This document shows positions 16,357 to 25,724 of a DNA stretch of 36,825 bases, in pieces. Source of the DNA: Bacteroidota bacterium. GTDB taxonomy: Bacteria; Bacteroidota; Bacteroidia; NS11-12g; UBA9320. The notes beneath the pieces are model-generated. The model had not been told where the DNA came from, did no database searches, and saw only the letters and a list, made by a program, of their open reading frames with translations. The stretch is from positions 1 to 36,825 of the forward strand of contig WGNA01000004.1 of assembly GCA_016124755.1 (NCBI GenBank), given 5' to 3'. The stretch's first letter is position 1, and each line of letters opens with the position of its first letter. Position numbers and translations under genes: made by a program.

Positions 16357-17247
16357 CTAAATTTTATCCAACAGATACGTAAGTAAAATCAAAGGGTTGT
16401 ATATGATGGAATAAAACATCAGTTTCTTGGCGTCTTTGGTATCACAGCTCCGGTAAAATTTAATTCCCTGCCAGAGGAAAACCGATCCGGCTAGCACGGC
16501 AACTATCACCGATATCCAGGAAGTAATTCCGAGAAAATAGGGAATTACACTCACAGGAATCAAAATGAAAATATACCAGATAGTGAGAACCGCAGATTTA
16601 CGATCCTTACCACTTTTACTCGGAAGTAATCGGTATCCGGCTCTTTTATAATCGTCGTCTAAAATCCAGGCAATTGACCAGAAATGCGGGAATTGCCAAA
16701 TGAATTGAAGTGCGAAAAGTGTCCAGGCGCCGGCAGTGATGTTTCCGGTGGCAGCTGTCCAACCCAATAAAGGAGGAATGGCTCCCGGGAACGCCCCAAC
16801 AAAAACAGCGATCGGACTTATTCTTTTTAAAGGTGTGTAGAGAAATGCATAACTCAGGAGGGAAAAAAGCCCCAACCAACCACTGAGTTGATTCAGGAAA
16901 TGCCCGAGAATATACACTCCGAGAACACCGGTAATTATACAAAATACAGCTGCTTCCGTAACTGTCATTCGCTGGGTTGCAACCGGTCTGTTGTTGGTTC
17001 GCACCATGAGCTTATCATAGTCGCGTTCGATGATCTGATTGAGTCCGTTGGAAGAAGCAACAACCAGAAATCCACCAATTGCCAAAGCCCAGATATGATT
17101 CATGTTGGTTTCGGCACCGGCCGCAATCAGGAATCCGAAGATGGCAGAAAGCACAACCGTAATAGTTAACCTTGTTTTGGCTAACTGATGGTAGTCGTGC
17201 AATTTTGCTCTAATACCAACTCTGGATATGACTATGCTCTTCTCCAT
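16357..17247 (-). CDS. ctaB: Protoheme IX farnesyltransferase (heme O synthase)
   Basis: Transfers farnesyl from FPP to heme B, forming heme O, in the inner membrane. 296 residues with multiple helices (UbiA fold). Asp-rich motifs: NQIIERDYD in the first, WILDDDYKRAGYRLLP in the second. Its ATG overlaps the stop of the heme A synthase gene by one base, suggesting coupled translation. Confidence 0.95.
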   Translation of the reverse strand: MEKSIVISRVGIRAKLHDYHQLAKTRLTITVVLSAIFGFLIAAGAETNMNHIWALAIGGFLVVASSNGLNQIIERDYDKLMVRTNNRPVATQRMTVTEAAVFCIITGVLGVYILGHFLNQLSGWLGLFSLLSYAFLYTPLKRISPIAVFVGAFPGAIPPLLGWTAATGNITAGAWTLFALQFIWQFPHFWSIAWILDDDYKRAGYRLLPSKSGKDRKSAVLTIWYIFILIPVSVIPYFLGITSWISVIVAVLAGSVFLWQGIKFYRSCDTKDAKKLMFYSIIYNPLILLTYLLDKI

Positions 17248-18272
17248 TAATTTTCTTTCACTTTAAATTCCTGAATAGCGATGTAAATCAGACCGGTTAA
17301 GGTGAGACTTCCGGTAACGATATGAATCAACTGACTCCAGGAAGGAAGTGACCATCTTATGTTCAGAGTTCCGGTGATAATTTGTATAGCTACAAAGGCC
17401 AGAACTGCCAGATAATATTTTTGAATAGACGTACGGTTTCTTCTGTTTCGGTCACGATACCAGATTACTAACAGAACCATAGCGAGAACCGGTGCAAGAA
17501 TTCGGTGTAAAGCGAATTTGGATCCCAGTAACGACATGGTTGACTCACTTAAGGTATAATCCATTCGGTTCATCAGATCAACACTTTCCCTCACCAAGGT
17601 TCCACTAATGAGTTGAAAAAAAGCGAGAAGGAGAGCAGCAATTATCAAAGCTTTTCTACCCTTGGCACCTGTTGATGCAATACTTTCTCTGCGACGGGTG
17701 TAGGCCAGCATAAAAAAGAAAAGTGCCAGAAATGCCAAAACGAAATGAATGGTTACCATTCCTCCGAAAAGATTGGTATCAACGACCAGAGAACCCAACC
17801 AGCCATTATATCCGGTAAAAAAGAAACCCAGAAAAGCGTAACCAAATTTCCAGAAATCCTGGCGTATAAGCCCGGCCCCAAATACTACAGTTCCAATTGC
17901 GAATAAGCCGGTGATGGCACCCCAAAGTCTGTTGATATATTCGGTATAAGCTTTAGACGCAGAGAATGCATGAGGCTCAAACAACCACGTGGTGTTGCTG
18001 ATATCTTCTGCTCTCTTGTGCATGCCTATACGTTCAAGAAACTGAATCAATTTTTCGACTTTGCTTTTTCTCTTTTCTAAATAAATCTCTTTATAGTTCT
18101 CGGGAAGATCTGCTTCTGAGCTTGGCGGAACCAATTTGCCGAAGCATTTTGGCCAATCCGGGCATCCCATTCCGGAGCCGGTAACCCTTACCAAACCTCC
18201 CAGAAAGAAAAGTACTATTATCCCCAAAATGGATAATCCACAAAACCGGTGAAATAGCTTTTCTCTCTTCAA
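17247..18272 (-). CDS. ctaA: Heme A synthase (COX15/CtaA)
   Basis: Oxidises the methyl group of heme O to a formyl, giving heme A for the oxidase. 341 residues with eight expected helices. The signature VRVTGSGMGCPDWPKCFG follows the first helix; the first periplasmic loop is long and charged (about 50-110). The start is TTG at 18272; TGA occurs two codons upstream, and no ATG is usable. It lies 7 bases after ctaD and overlaps ctaB by one base. Confidence 0.94.
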   Translation of the reverse strand: MKREKLFHRFCGLSILGIIVLFFLGGLVRVTGSGMGCPDWPKCFGKLVPPSSEADLPENYKEIYLEKRKSKVEKLIQFLERIGMHKRAEDISNTTWLFEPHAFSASKAYTEYINRLWGAITGLFAIGTVVFGAGLIRQDFWKFGYAFLGFFFTGYNGWLGSLVVDTNLFGGMVTIHFVLAFLALFFFMLAYTRRRESIASTGAKGRKALIIAALLLAFFQLISGTLVRESVDLMNRMDYTLSESTMSLLGSKFALHRILAPVLAMVLLVIWYRDRNRRNRTSIQKYYLAVLAFVAIQIITGTLNIRWSLPSWSQLIHIVTGSLTLTGLIYIAIQEFKVKEN

Positions 18273-18279
18273 GACTCAT

Positions 18280-20148
18280 TTATGCGTTTTTGAATCCGAA
18301 CCAGTTTTTCAACAGGCCGAGGAACATCACTCTTTCGGGAACATCTTCATGTTCGGGTGCGGAGGGAGTTTGCGGTGCATAATGAACTTCTTCAACGGCC
18401 CCTTCGTCCGGAACATTCTGAGGTATAAAGTCTGAGTCTGAATCGGGTCTGCTGTAGTCGTATGGCCATCTGTAAACGGTTGGGATTTCACCAGGCCAGT
18501 TTCCGTGAATGTGTTCAACCGGAGCCGTCCATTCCAGTGTGTTGGCTCCCCATGGATTCTGAACCGATTTCTCACCGAAGAATATGGATGAGAAGAAATT
18601 ATAAAGGAATACCAACTGTGCGATACCTCCAAGTATAGCCGCGAGTGTAATGAATACGTTCACATCGAGCCACGGTGCAAATTCGGGAAGTATGTCGAAG
18701 GTGTAGTATCTTCTGGGTACACCGGCAAGTCCCTGAAAATGCATCGGGAAGAAAACCATATATGCAGCGAGGAATGTCAACCAGAAATGAACATAACCGA
18801 GTGTTTTGTTCATCATTCTTCCGAACATTCTCGGATACCAGTGATAAATACCGGCCATCATTCCAAAGATTGCAGACGATCCCATTACAAGGTGGAAGTG
18901 AGCCACAACGAAGTAGGTATCGTGAAGTGAAATATCCAATGCTGCGTTACCGAGGAAGATACCTGTTAATCCACCGGTAATAAATAAGGAAACCAGTCCG
19001 ATGGCGAACATCATCCCGTTTGTAAACCGGATACTTCCCCGCCACAGAGTAGCCAGATAATTAAAGGTCTTAACGGCTGAAGGAACGGCAATAATGAGCG
19101 TCATAATAAGGAAGAGTGTTCCCAACAAAGGACTCATACCGGTAATAAACATGTGGTGTCCCCACACGAGGAACGACAGAACGGAAATACCGATCAGTGA
19201 GATAATCATCGCTGTATATCCGAAAATTGGTTTTCTGGAATTTACAGCAATTACTTCTGAAGTAATACCCAGTGCCGGCATAATAATGATGTAAACTTCC
19301 GGGTGACCGAGGAACCAGAAAAGGTGCTGGTATAAAATCGGACTTCCGCCGGATTGCTCTAATGCACCGATTCCACTTAAATAAATATCAGACAAATAGA
19401 AGCTGGTTCCTGCAAGACGATCGAACATCAACAACAATCCTCCACCGAGTAGAACCGGGAAGGAAAGAAGTCCGAGAATCGCTGTTAACAGGAAAGCCCA
19501 AATGGTAAGAGGGAGGCGGTTCATCGACATTCCCTTGGTTCTCATATTTAAAACGGTCGCTATATAATTTATACCACCTAGAAGTGCAGAAACAATGAAC
19601 AGAATAATGGCAATCAACCACAATGTCATACCAGTACCGGATCCGGGCATCGCCTTGGCAAGTGCGGAAAGAGGTGGGTAAACTGTCCATCCACCGGAAG
19701 CTGGTCCGGTTTCTACGAACATGGAAGACATCAGAACAACACTTGAAAGGAAGAAAAACCAATACGAAAGCATGTTCATAAACGGAGAAGCCATATCTCG
19801 CGCTCCAACCTGTAATGGAATAAGCAGGTTGGAAAACGTTCCGCTCAATCCGGCTGTTAAAACATAGAATACCATGATGGTTCCGTGAATCGTAACCAGT
19901 CCCATGTAGAAACCGGAATCGAGTCGTCCGTCTGGTGCCCATTTATCACCGAACAACCAGTTGAGAATCGGGAAACTGGTGTCTGGCCAGGCGAGTTGAA
20001 GCCTGAACAATATAGACATAGCCACACCGATAACGCCCATAACAATACCTGTAATCAGGAATTGCTTGGAAATCATCTTGTGATCCATGCTGAAAACATA
20101 CTTCGAGATGAAGCTTTGTTTGTGGTGATGTCCGTGATCGTTACTCAT
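18280..20148 (-). CDS. ctaD: Cytochrome c oxidase subunit I
   Basis: Catalytic subunit holding heme a and the heme a3-CuB centre. 622 residues, about twelve helices. Visible features: VTIHGTIMVFY (heme a ligand), FWFLGHPEVYII (CuB His and the cross-linked Tyr, A1-type GHPEVY), WGHHMFITGM (two CuB His), and HDTYFVVAHFHLVMG (heme ligands). The N-terminus is His-rich (MSNDHGHHH). The gene is 31 bases downstream of subunit II. Confidence 0.97.
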   Translation of the reverse strand: MSNDHGHHHKQSFISKYVFSMDHKMISKQFLITGIVMGVIGVAMSILFRLQLAWPDTSFPILNWLFGDKWAPDGRLDSGFYMGLVTIHGTIMVFYVLTAGLSGTFSNLLIPLQVGARDMASPFMNMLSYWFFFLSSVVLMSSMFVETGPASGGWTVYPPLSALAKAMPGSGTGMTLWLIAIILFIVSALLGGINYIATVLNMRTKGMSMNRLPLTIWAFLLTAILGLLSFPVLLGGGLLLMFDRLAGTSFYLSDIYLSGIGALEQSGGSPILYQHLFWFLGHPEVYIIIMPALGITSEVIAVNSRKPIFGYTAMIISLIGISVLSFLVWGHHMFITGMSPLLGTLFLIMTLIIAVPSAVKTFNYLATLWRGSIRFTNGMMFAIGLVSLFITGGLTGIFLGNAALDISLHDTYFVVAHFHLVMGSSAIFGMMAGIYHWYPRMFGRMMNKTLGYVHFWLTFLAAYMVFFPMHFQGLAGVPRRYYTFDILPEFAPWLDVNVFITLAAILGGIAQLVFLYNFFSSIFFGEKSVQNPWGANTLEWTAPVEHIHGNWPGEIPTVYRWPYDYSRPDSDSDFIPQNVPDEGAVEEVHYAPQTPSAPEHEDVPERVMFLGLLKNWFGFKNA

Positions 20149-20179
20149 TTCTCTGTATCTTGACTTCTTTGTTTAGCTT

Positions 20180-21943
20180 TTATTTTGTTACAATGGTTGG
20201 AGTGATTTCGGTGATTTCATCAGATCCTCCGGTTGATTCGGTTTCTGCCGGAGCAGGAGCTTCTTCCTGAACCAGGAAGGTTGGCTTTTGATCCCGCATC
20301 CACTTGTCGTATGAATCCTGATCTTCAACTACGATTTTAATTTTCATGTTGAAGTGAGATGCTCCGCAGATTTTATTACAGATAATGTGGTAGTCGAAAT
20401 TCGGATCGTTTAGTTCAGCCCGTCTTTGAGCGGTAGTTTTAATAGGCTTGAATGTGAACTGTGTCGGAATGCCCGGAACAACGTTCATCTGCGCTCTGAA
20501 TTCTTTCATCAGCGCAGAGTGAATAACGTCTCTTGATCTGAATTTGAAGGTGATCGGTTTGTTAACGACAATGTGAATTTCTTCTCCAACAATGTCATCA
20601 AGCGCATCCTTTGTAAAGATCGCCTTTGCTTCAAGAGCAGTTTTAATTCGTTTGATCTGTGTGTGTCTTCTTCTAATCTGTAGTCGAAGTTCAGCTTCCG
20701 CATCCCCGGATTCGATGAAGGCAATCTGTTTAATATGAGCAGCTTTTTCTTTACCGACCAATCCGCCGAGTGTTCCTTTTAATCTGCCGAGATCACGTGG
20801 TAAATTATCAATTGCCTGCTGGAACTTAACCAAATCTGTTTCGAGTTCTTTCAGTATTTCTTCTGCTTTAAAATCGATGGCAACTCCAAGAGGATTGCTG
20901 GTTTCGGATATCAGGTTATAATTGGCATTACCAAGTTTTCCATCTGCACCCGGATAGCGAACTTTCCAAGCAAATTGATGAGCAAAGACTTCAATCTGCG
21001 CAGTGCCGGCTTCAGGTGCTTTGTTAATTCCTCTCCAGGCATTCAAACCTCCTAAAACTAAAACGGTAAGCACGATAGCCGGAATAATGGTCCAGAGCAA
21101 TTCGAGTTTATCGTTTTCAGGATAGTAAAGGGCTTTCACACCTTTCTTCTGACGATATCGGAACGCAAAATAGAAAAGTGCAATCTGCGTAACGAAGAAC
21201 ACGATGCCAGTGAAGATGAAAGTAATTTTCATCATTCGGTCTATGCTCGCTCCATGCTCTGAACTTGCATTCGAAAGCAAGGTGTATTTTCCGTGAATCG
21301 ACAGTTCATATAGTCCGGCACTCATTCCTATAATCAGGAAGAAGAGCATCAGAGTTGCGTTTACATTATTCCAGGGTATAACTTCTCTTCCTGTGAGTTT
21401 GCCTACCAAATCGAGGGTTTTAACGATGATAACCACAACGATGAATACGATGAGCGATAGAAGCAAAAGCAACCAGTTGGTTTTGTTTAAAAGTCCTTCA
21501 TCAACTGGAGCCGGAGCAGGCCCACCTTCTGTCTTAACTTCTCCAAGCGGACCATTTTCCGTGTACATCAGAATCGATTTGATCTGCTCTTCTGTGAGAT
21601 CCGGAAAAAGGTTCATTGAAACCCCGTTATACTCATTGAAGATAGCAACCGCGTCGGCATCACCACTCTGGCGTAAATCAGCGTTGTTGTTGATCCATTT
21701 AATCAGCCAGTCGACTTCGCGTCTTTCAGTTACGCCTTTCAGTGCCGGACCGGTTACCCGGCGATCGAGAGCATGACAGGCTGAACATTTGGCTTTGAAA
21801 AGTGTTTCTCCTGCTTTGATTGTTTCTTCGGAAACCGGCATTCCCGTAGCACTCGTTTTGATCGAGGGCTCAGCGAATGAAACGGTGAATAAACAAGCGA
21901 AAAGAAGCGTAATGATGCTCGGTTTTACGAAACGGATTTGCAT
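20180..21943 (-). CDS. ctaC: Cytochrome c oxidase subunit II with N-terminal cytochrome c domain
   Basis: 587 residues from the ATG at 21943; another ATG at 21976 would add 11 residues before the signal peptide. Order: signal peptide 1-24; class I cytochrome c domain with heme motif CSACH at 53-57 and likely Met ligand 110; helices at about 156-176, 196-213, 240-261 and 282-302; CuA domain with HQFAWKVRYPG, His475, and CNKICGASHFNM carrying Cys522, Cys526, His530 and Met533. An unusual charged, probably helical insert of about 95 residues (355-451) interrupts the CuA domain. It ends in an acidic, Pro/Thr-rich tail. The cytochrome c domain probably feeds electrons to CuA. First gene of the oxidase operon. 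Confidence 0.93.
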   Translation of the reverse strand: MQIRFVKPSIITLLFACLFTVSFAEPSIKTSATGMPVSEETIKAGETLFKAKCSACHALDRRVTGPALKGVTERREVDWLIKWINNNADLRQSGDADAVAIFNEYNGVSMNLFPDLTEEQIKSILMYTENGPLGEVKTEGGPAPAPVDEGLLNKTNWLLLLLSLIVFIVVVIIVKTLDLVGKLTGREVIPWNNVNATLMLFFLIIGMSAGLYELSIHGKYTLLSNASSEHGASIDRMMKITFIFTGIVFFVTQIALFYFAFRYRQKKGVKALYYPENDKLELLWTIIPAIVLTVLVLGGLNAWRGINKAPEAGTAQIEVFAHQFAWKVRYPGADGKLGNANYNLISETSNPLGVAIDFKAEEILKELETDLVKFQQAIDNLPRDLGRLKGTLGGLVGKEKAAHIKQIAFIESGDAEAELRLQIRRRHTQIKRIKTALEAKAIFTKDALDDIVGEEIHIVVNKPITFKFRSRDVIHSALMKEFRAQMNVVPGIPTQFTFKPIKTTAQRRAELNDPNFDYHIICNKICGASHFNMKIKIVVEDQDSYDKWMRDQKPTFLVQEEAPAPAETESTGGSDEITEITPTIVTK

Positions 21944-22035
21944 TCTTTTAGGTAGAAATGTTATTGAGTTAACCATTAGTTTTCAGTGAGTTGCAAGTGC
22001 AAAATGCACACTTTTCACCCCTGCTGAAATTTGAG

Positions 22036-22043
22036 CAAAAATA
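22036..22043 (-). promoter_or_regulatory. Putative -7 element (TATTTTTG) of the oxidase operon
   Basis: CAAAAATA on the plus strand. It is an exact TAnnTTTG match on minus, between the upstream terminator and ctaC. It is 59 bases before ATG 21976 and 92 before ATG 21943, a longer leader than at the other genes. Confidence 0.4.
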
Positions 22044-22125
22044 CTCCCTTTTTGAAACTAATCTGAGACTGTGGATTCTTTAAAAGACAGGCCAATTTAT
22101 TTAGAACGAATACAAATTGAAATGC

Positions 22126-22160
22126 CTGTAAAAACAGAAAGGGAGTCCGAAGACCCCCTT
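22126..22160 (-). terminator. Rho-independent terminator with UUCG loop
   Basis: On the minus strand: AAGGGGGTC-TTCG-GACTCCCTT (22160 down to 22139), nine pairs including one G-U wobble, closed by a C(UUCG)G tetraloop and followed by TCTGTTTTT. It should end the transcript that runs from the transketolase genes through the barrel gene, isolating it from the oxidase operon. Confidence 0.65.
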
Positions 22161-22321
22161 CCTGCAACCAAAAACTAAAACTGAAATTTAATTTACCACT
22201 ATTAAACTTGCTTTGGCCGGCTGTCGAAACAACCGTCAATGAGAGAACGCATTGAACCTTCAAAAGGTTGCAGCATACAAGTCAGTGAAATGTCTTATTT
22301 GATTTGTCCGGGCAATATCCC

Positions 22322-23002
22322 TTAAAAACGGGCACTGAGGCCTGCTTGAAGTACACTGGGTACCCCGAATCCCAATTGGAAATTTGCCATGAGAGGCCCG
22401 CAGATTTTTGTTCGAACTCCGATAAGCGTCATCCCAAAGGAAAGTCCTGGTTTTCGTGAACTCCAATTGGTCGGCAATGCACTGAATTCGTGTTCTACCG
22501 TAGCCTTACGCCTTACCATACTCACACCTAAACGGATCGAGGAATACAGTTCCAGATTCTCTTTTTTAATATAATGAAAGGTTGGAACCAACGAAAAATT
22601 TGAACGCCTGTTCAGGTAGGTAAGGGGATGATCGAAACTGTCGGAAGTGAGTGTTGCCTTTACTTCCTCTCTTGAAAACAGCCCACCGAGTTCAAATCGT
22701 TCGTTGAATTTTCTCCCGTAATAAAAATTAAGAAAAGGGCCGCTTGTTACTTTTCTCTTAACATTTAAATTGGTTGTGTAGTTCAGGATAACACTTGTTG
22801 TGAGTGCGATTGCATAAACCTTTACCGGATAAGTACTCATTGCACCGTCAATCTCTAATCGGTTAGGATTGGAAATACCCGAACCATTGATATTTGATCC
22901 GGAAACCGCGAACAACTGATTAGATAAACCAACCAGAATCATCACGAAACATACCTTGGAAATCACATTTGAAATTGCGTTAAGAAACAATTGAGATTTC
23001 AT
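22322..23002 (-). CDS. Outer-membrane beta-barrel-like protein, function unknown
   Basis: 226 residues from ATG 23002. A signal peptide is likely (hydrophobic core VCFVMILVGLSNQLFA, ending near residue 29). The mature part has alternating strands (FYYGRKFNERFELGGLF, LELYSSIRLGVSMV) and ends in LQAGLSARF, with a terminal Phe typical of outer-membrane barrels. No family recognised. Its start overlaps the cvfB-like gene by 23 bases, so it is the last gene of that operon. The terminator lies about 160 bases downstream. Confidence 0.65.
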   Translation of the reverse strand: MKSQLFLNAISNVISKVCFVMILVGLSNQLFAVSGSNINGSGISNPNRLEIDGAMSTYPVKVYAIALTTSVILNYTTNLNVKRKVTSGPFLNFYYGRKFNERFELGGLFSREEVKATLTSDSFDHPLTYLNRRSNFSLVPTFHYIKKENLELYSSIRLGVSMVRRKATVEHEFSALPTNWSSRKPGLSFGMTLIGVRTKICGPLMANFQLGFGVPSVLQAGLSARF

Positions 23003-23810
23003 GATCGGCAATTTTAATTTTTCCGGCTTTATACAGGTTGCCCGCGGCTTGTTTGAAATTTCGCTTACTCATTCCGAAATGAGCCTGAATTAGCTCAGGT
23101 GCAGATTTGTCACCAATTGAAATTTTGCCTCCTGAGGATTTAAGTTTCTGATAAACAATTTCAGCATTCTCATCCATTACTTCTGTTCCCCACTGCTGAA
23201 GTCTAATGTCGAGCTTTCCATCTTCCCGAACATTTGATATCCATCCAGAAACACGATCGCCGGATTTAACCGGTTTATAAATCTCGTTGAAGTAAATCAT
23301 TCCTTCGAACCGATTTTCGACAATGCAGCTAAAACCCAGATCGGTTCTTCGGGTCACTAAAATCTGAACCTCATCTCCAATGTTTAACCCTTCAACTTCC
23401 CGCGAAAAGAATTTGTTGAGACGCATGCTGGCAACCAGACGGTGTGTCAGATTATCGATGTAAACATAAACCAGCACATTGTCGCCCTGTTTTAGATTTC
23501 GGTTCTGCTCACGATAGGGTAGAAGAAGATCTTTTTCCATTCCCCAATAGAGAAAAGCACCCTGACTTGCAATATCATTCACCCGCAAATAGCCAAATTG
23601 ATCCCGCATCAGAATCGGTTTTGTGGTAACCGCAACAGGCCGGTCTTCTGAATCTTTGTAAACGAATACATCGATCTGATCACCGGGACGAATGTCTTCC
23701 ACATATTTCATCGGGAGCAAAACTTCATCGCCGGTAGCGTCGGCTAGAAACATCCCGACCGAAGTGGCTCTCTGAACCTGAAGCGTATTAATTTTTCCGA
23801 GATCAAGCAT
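22980..23810 (-). CDS. CvfB-like S1 RNA-binding protein
   Basis: 276 residues with successive S1-like beta-barrel domains (about 1-60, 65-135, 140-210; for example GDRVSGWISNVREDGKLDIRLQ) and a C-terminal winged-helix segment (HFGMSKRNFKQAAGNLYKAGKI). This is the CvfB/YitL layout. CvfB regulates virulence genes in Staphylococcus; here the role is unknown but presumably RNA binding. Shares a TGATG junction (one-base overlap) with the glycosyltransferase gene. Confidence 0.88.
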   Translation of the reverse strand: MLDLGKINTLQVQRATSVGMFLADATGDEVLLPMKYVEDIRPGDQIDVFVYKDSEDRPVAVTTKPILMRDQFGYLRVNDIASQGAFLYWGMEKDLLLPYREQNRNLKQGDNVLVYVYIDNLTHRLVASMRLNKFFSREVEGLNIGDEVQILVTRRTDLGFSCIVENRFEGMIYFNEIYKPVKSGDRVSGWISNVREDGKLDIRLQQWGTEVMDENAEIVYQKLKSSGGKISIGDKSAPELIQAHFGMSKRNFKQAAGNLYKAGKIKIADHEISIVS

Positions 23811-24904
23811 CAGCCTGCAATTTCGCGATACAAATTCATATGTTGCTCAGCAATTAATTCTGAGCGGAAATTTGGCAACTGATTCTGTTGAATTTCCAAA
23901 GATGTATTTCTGTGGTCTTCATTGAAAGCATTTTGCAAATTTTCGGCAATGCTTTCAGGACTTTTCGGGTCAAAAAGAAAGTCTCCATCACCGGTTATTT
24001 CCGACATACTTGAATCCTTCGAAGTAAGAACCAATCTGCCTGCGGCCATACATTCCAAAACAGGAATTCCGAATCCTTCATACATACTCGGGAACACACA
24101 AAAAGTGGATGCCTGAATGAGGAAGTTAAGATTTTCGACAGGGAGATTAGTCATCAATCTCACTTTATCCGTAAGATTATTTTCACGAATAAAATTTTCG
24201 ATCTCCCGCATGAAGTCACCGGGTCTGCCGGCTAAAACCAGATCTGGTTTTTCCCCTTTTAGTAAAGCATAAGCCTTTAACAGATTAATCTGATTTTTTC
24301 TCTTTTCAAATGAACTCAGACATAGTATAAATTCTGCCGGCAGATTTTGTTGTTGCCTGAAGTCGTCGAGAACATCCACATTAAACTTAGTATAAAACTG
24401 TTGATCGCATGCCTGATATAATACCCGTAATTTATTCTTAAATCTCGGGAATATCTCAATAAGATCGTGTTTTGTGACTTCGCTTGTGCATACAATCACA
24501 TCTGCCTGTTCCATCGCGTTTCGCAGTTTGTATGTGTAGATGAAGCGATCGGCGGTTCGGTAGTTTTTGGGTAATTTTAGAAATATCAGATCGTGAACAG
24601 TTACGACCAAGGCACAATTTCGGGGTCGACTCAGAGGTAATTCGGCACTGAGTCCGTGAAAGACATTAAGTTTTAATCTTTCAATCTCACCACTAATTCC
24701 AATCTGTCTCCAAAGCAAAGTTTTTCGGGAAGGTGTAATTAACTGAAGATTTAAATCCGAAGGCATTTCCCCGCCTTTAGAATCCAACAAGAACCAATTT
24801 TCTTCAGTATGGTTTTGTGCTAAAGATTGAACCAGATTCCGGGAAAAATTTCCTAAACCGGTGCGGTTGTGAAAGTAACGTTTTGCGTCGAACCCGATTC
24901 GCAT
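23810..24904 (-). CDS. Glycosyltransferase, GT4-like (GT-B fold)
   Basis: 364 residues. N-terminal acceptor domain beginning MRIGFDAKRYFHNRTGLGNFSR; C-terminal nucleotide-sugar domain with SSFEKRKN, LVLAGRPGD, and the E-x7-E motif in MYEGFGIPVLECMAAG. Transfers an unknown sugar, probably to cell-surface glycan or lipid. No other polysaccharide genes are near. It lies 4 bases after dapD's stop, so co-transcribed. Confidence 0.9.
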   Translation of the reverse strand: MRIGFDAKRYFHNRTGLGNFSRNLVQSLAQNHTEENWFLLDSKGGEMPSDLNLQLITPSRKTLLWRQIGISGEIERLKLNVFHGLSAELPLSRPRNCALVVTVHDLIFLKLPKNYRTADRFIYTYKLRNAMEQADVIVCTSEVTKHDLIEIFPRFKNKLRVLYQACDQQFYTKFNVDVLDDFRQQQNLPAEFILCLSSFEKRKNQINLLKAYALLKGEKPDLVLAGRPGDFMREIENFIRENNLTDKVRLMTNLPVENLNFLIQASTFCVFPSMYEGFGIPVLECMAAGRLVLTSKDSSMSEITGDGDFLFDPKSPESIAENLQNAFNEDHRNTSLEIQQNQLPNFRSELIAEQHMNLYREIAG

Positions 24905-24908
24905 GGGT

Positions 24909-25724
24909 TTAAACCGAAACGTTGAAATCGCGCAAAGCCGAATTCAAACTTGTCTTCTTGTCGGTGCTTTCTTTTCGCTGGCCAATTATTAGTGCGCATT
25001 GAACACCATACTCACCTGCCGGGAATTTTTTGGTAATGGAACCCGGAATAACAACCGATCTCTCCGGAATTTCTCCACGGTATTCAATGGGTTCACTGCC
25101 GCTTACATCAATAATTTTTGTTGACATCGTAAGCGTTACTCCGGCACCGATTACGGCTTCTGATTTTACGTGAACACCTTCAACAATGATCGATCGGGAG
25201 CCAACAAAACAGTTGTCTTCGATGATTACCGGGGCAGCCTGAACCGGTTCTAATACACCTCCGATTCCAACACCCCCGCTGAGGTGAACATTTTTACCTA
25301 TTTGAGCACAGCTTCCAACGGTTGCCCATGTATCCACCATGGTTCCACTGTCGACAAAAGCACCGATGTTAACATAACTCGGCATTAGAACCACACCTGG
25401 TGCGATGTACGAACCATAACGTGCAACTGCGTGCGGCACCACGCGTATTCCGAGTTTCTCGTAATTGGTTTTCAAAGCCATTTTATCGTGAAACTCCATT
25501 GGGCCGGCATGCAATACTTCCATCTTTCGGATCGGGAAGTAAAGGATTACCGCTTTTTTAACCCAGTCGTTAACCTGCCAGTTGCCGTTTGCCGGAGATG
25601 CAACTCTTAACGAACCTGCATCAAGATCAGCAATTACGCTTTCTATCGTTTGTCGAGTCTCTGTAGAATCCAGCATGCTTCTGTCTTCCCATGCCGACTC
25701 AATAATAATCTTTCTGTTATCCAT
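24909..25724 (-). CDS. dapD: Tetrahydrodipicolinate N-succinyltransferase
   Basis: Succinylates tetrahydrodipicolinate in the lysine and meso-diaminopimelate pathway, using succinyl-CoA. 271 residues: a helical N-terminal domain, then a left-handed beta-helix of hexapeptide repeats (for example VDSGTMVDTWATVGSCAQIG, SGGVGIGG), and a C-terminal GEYGVQCALIIGQR segment. ATG 25724 was preferred to one at 25736 as it gives the usual N-terminus. It overlaps the transketolase C-half gene by 8 bases. Confidence 0.95.
   Translation of the reverse strand: MDNRKIIIESAWEDRSMLDSTETRQTIESVIADLDAGSLRVASPANGNWQVNDWVKKAVILYFPIRKMEVLHAGPMEFHDKMALKTNYEKLGIRVVPHAVARYGSYIAPGVVLMPSYVNIGAFVDSGTMVDTWATVGSCAQIGKNVHLSGGVGIGGVLEPVQAAPVIIEDNCFVGSRSIIVEGVHVKSEAVIGAGVTLTMSTKIIDVSGSEPIEYRGEIPERSVVIPGSITKKFPAGEYGVQCALIIGQRKESTDKKTSLNSALRDFNVSV

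Larger units (their letters stand above)
21977..22321. other. Intergenic region upstream of the oxidase operon
   Basis: About 345 bases between the barrel gene and ctaC. It holds the terminator at 22126-22160 and a putative promoter at 22036-22043. An 82-codon frame across it (22015-22263, minus) spans the terminator and has no recognisable features, so it is not called. A small AACCTT/AAGGTT hairpin (22255-22269) is near the barrel gene end. Confidence 0.6.

Noticed and set aside
22015-22263. 82-codon minus-strand frame before ctaC
   Set aside because: It spans the terminator, has no recognisable motif and no ribosome-binding context.
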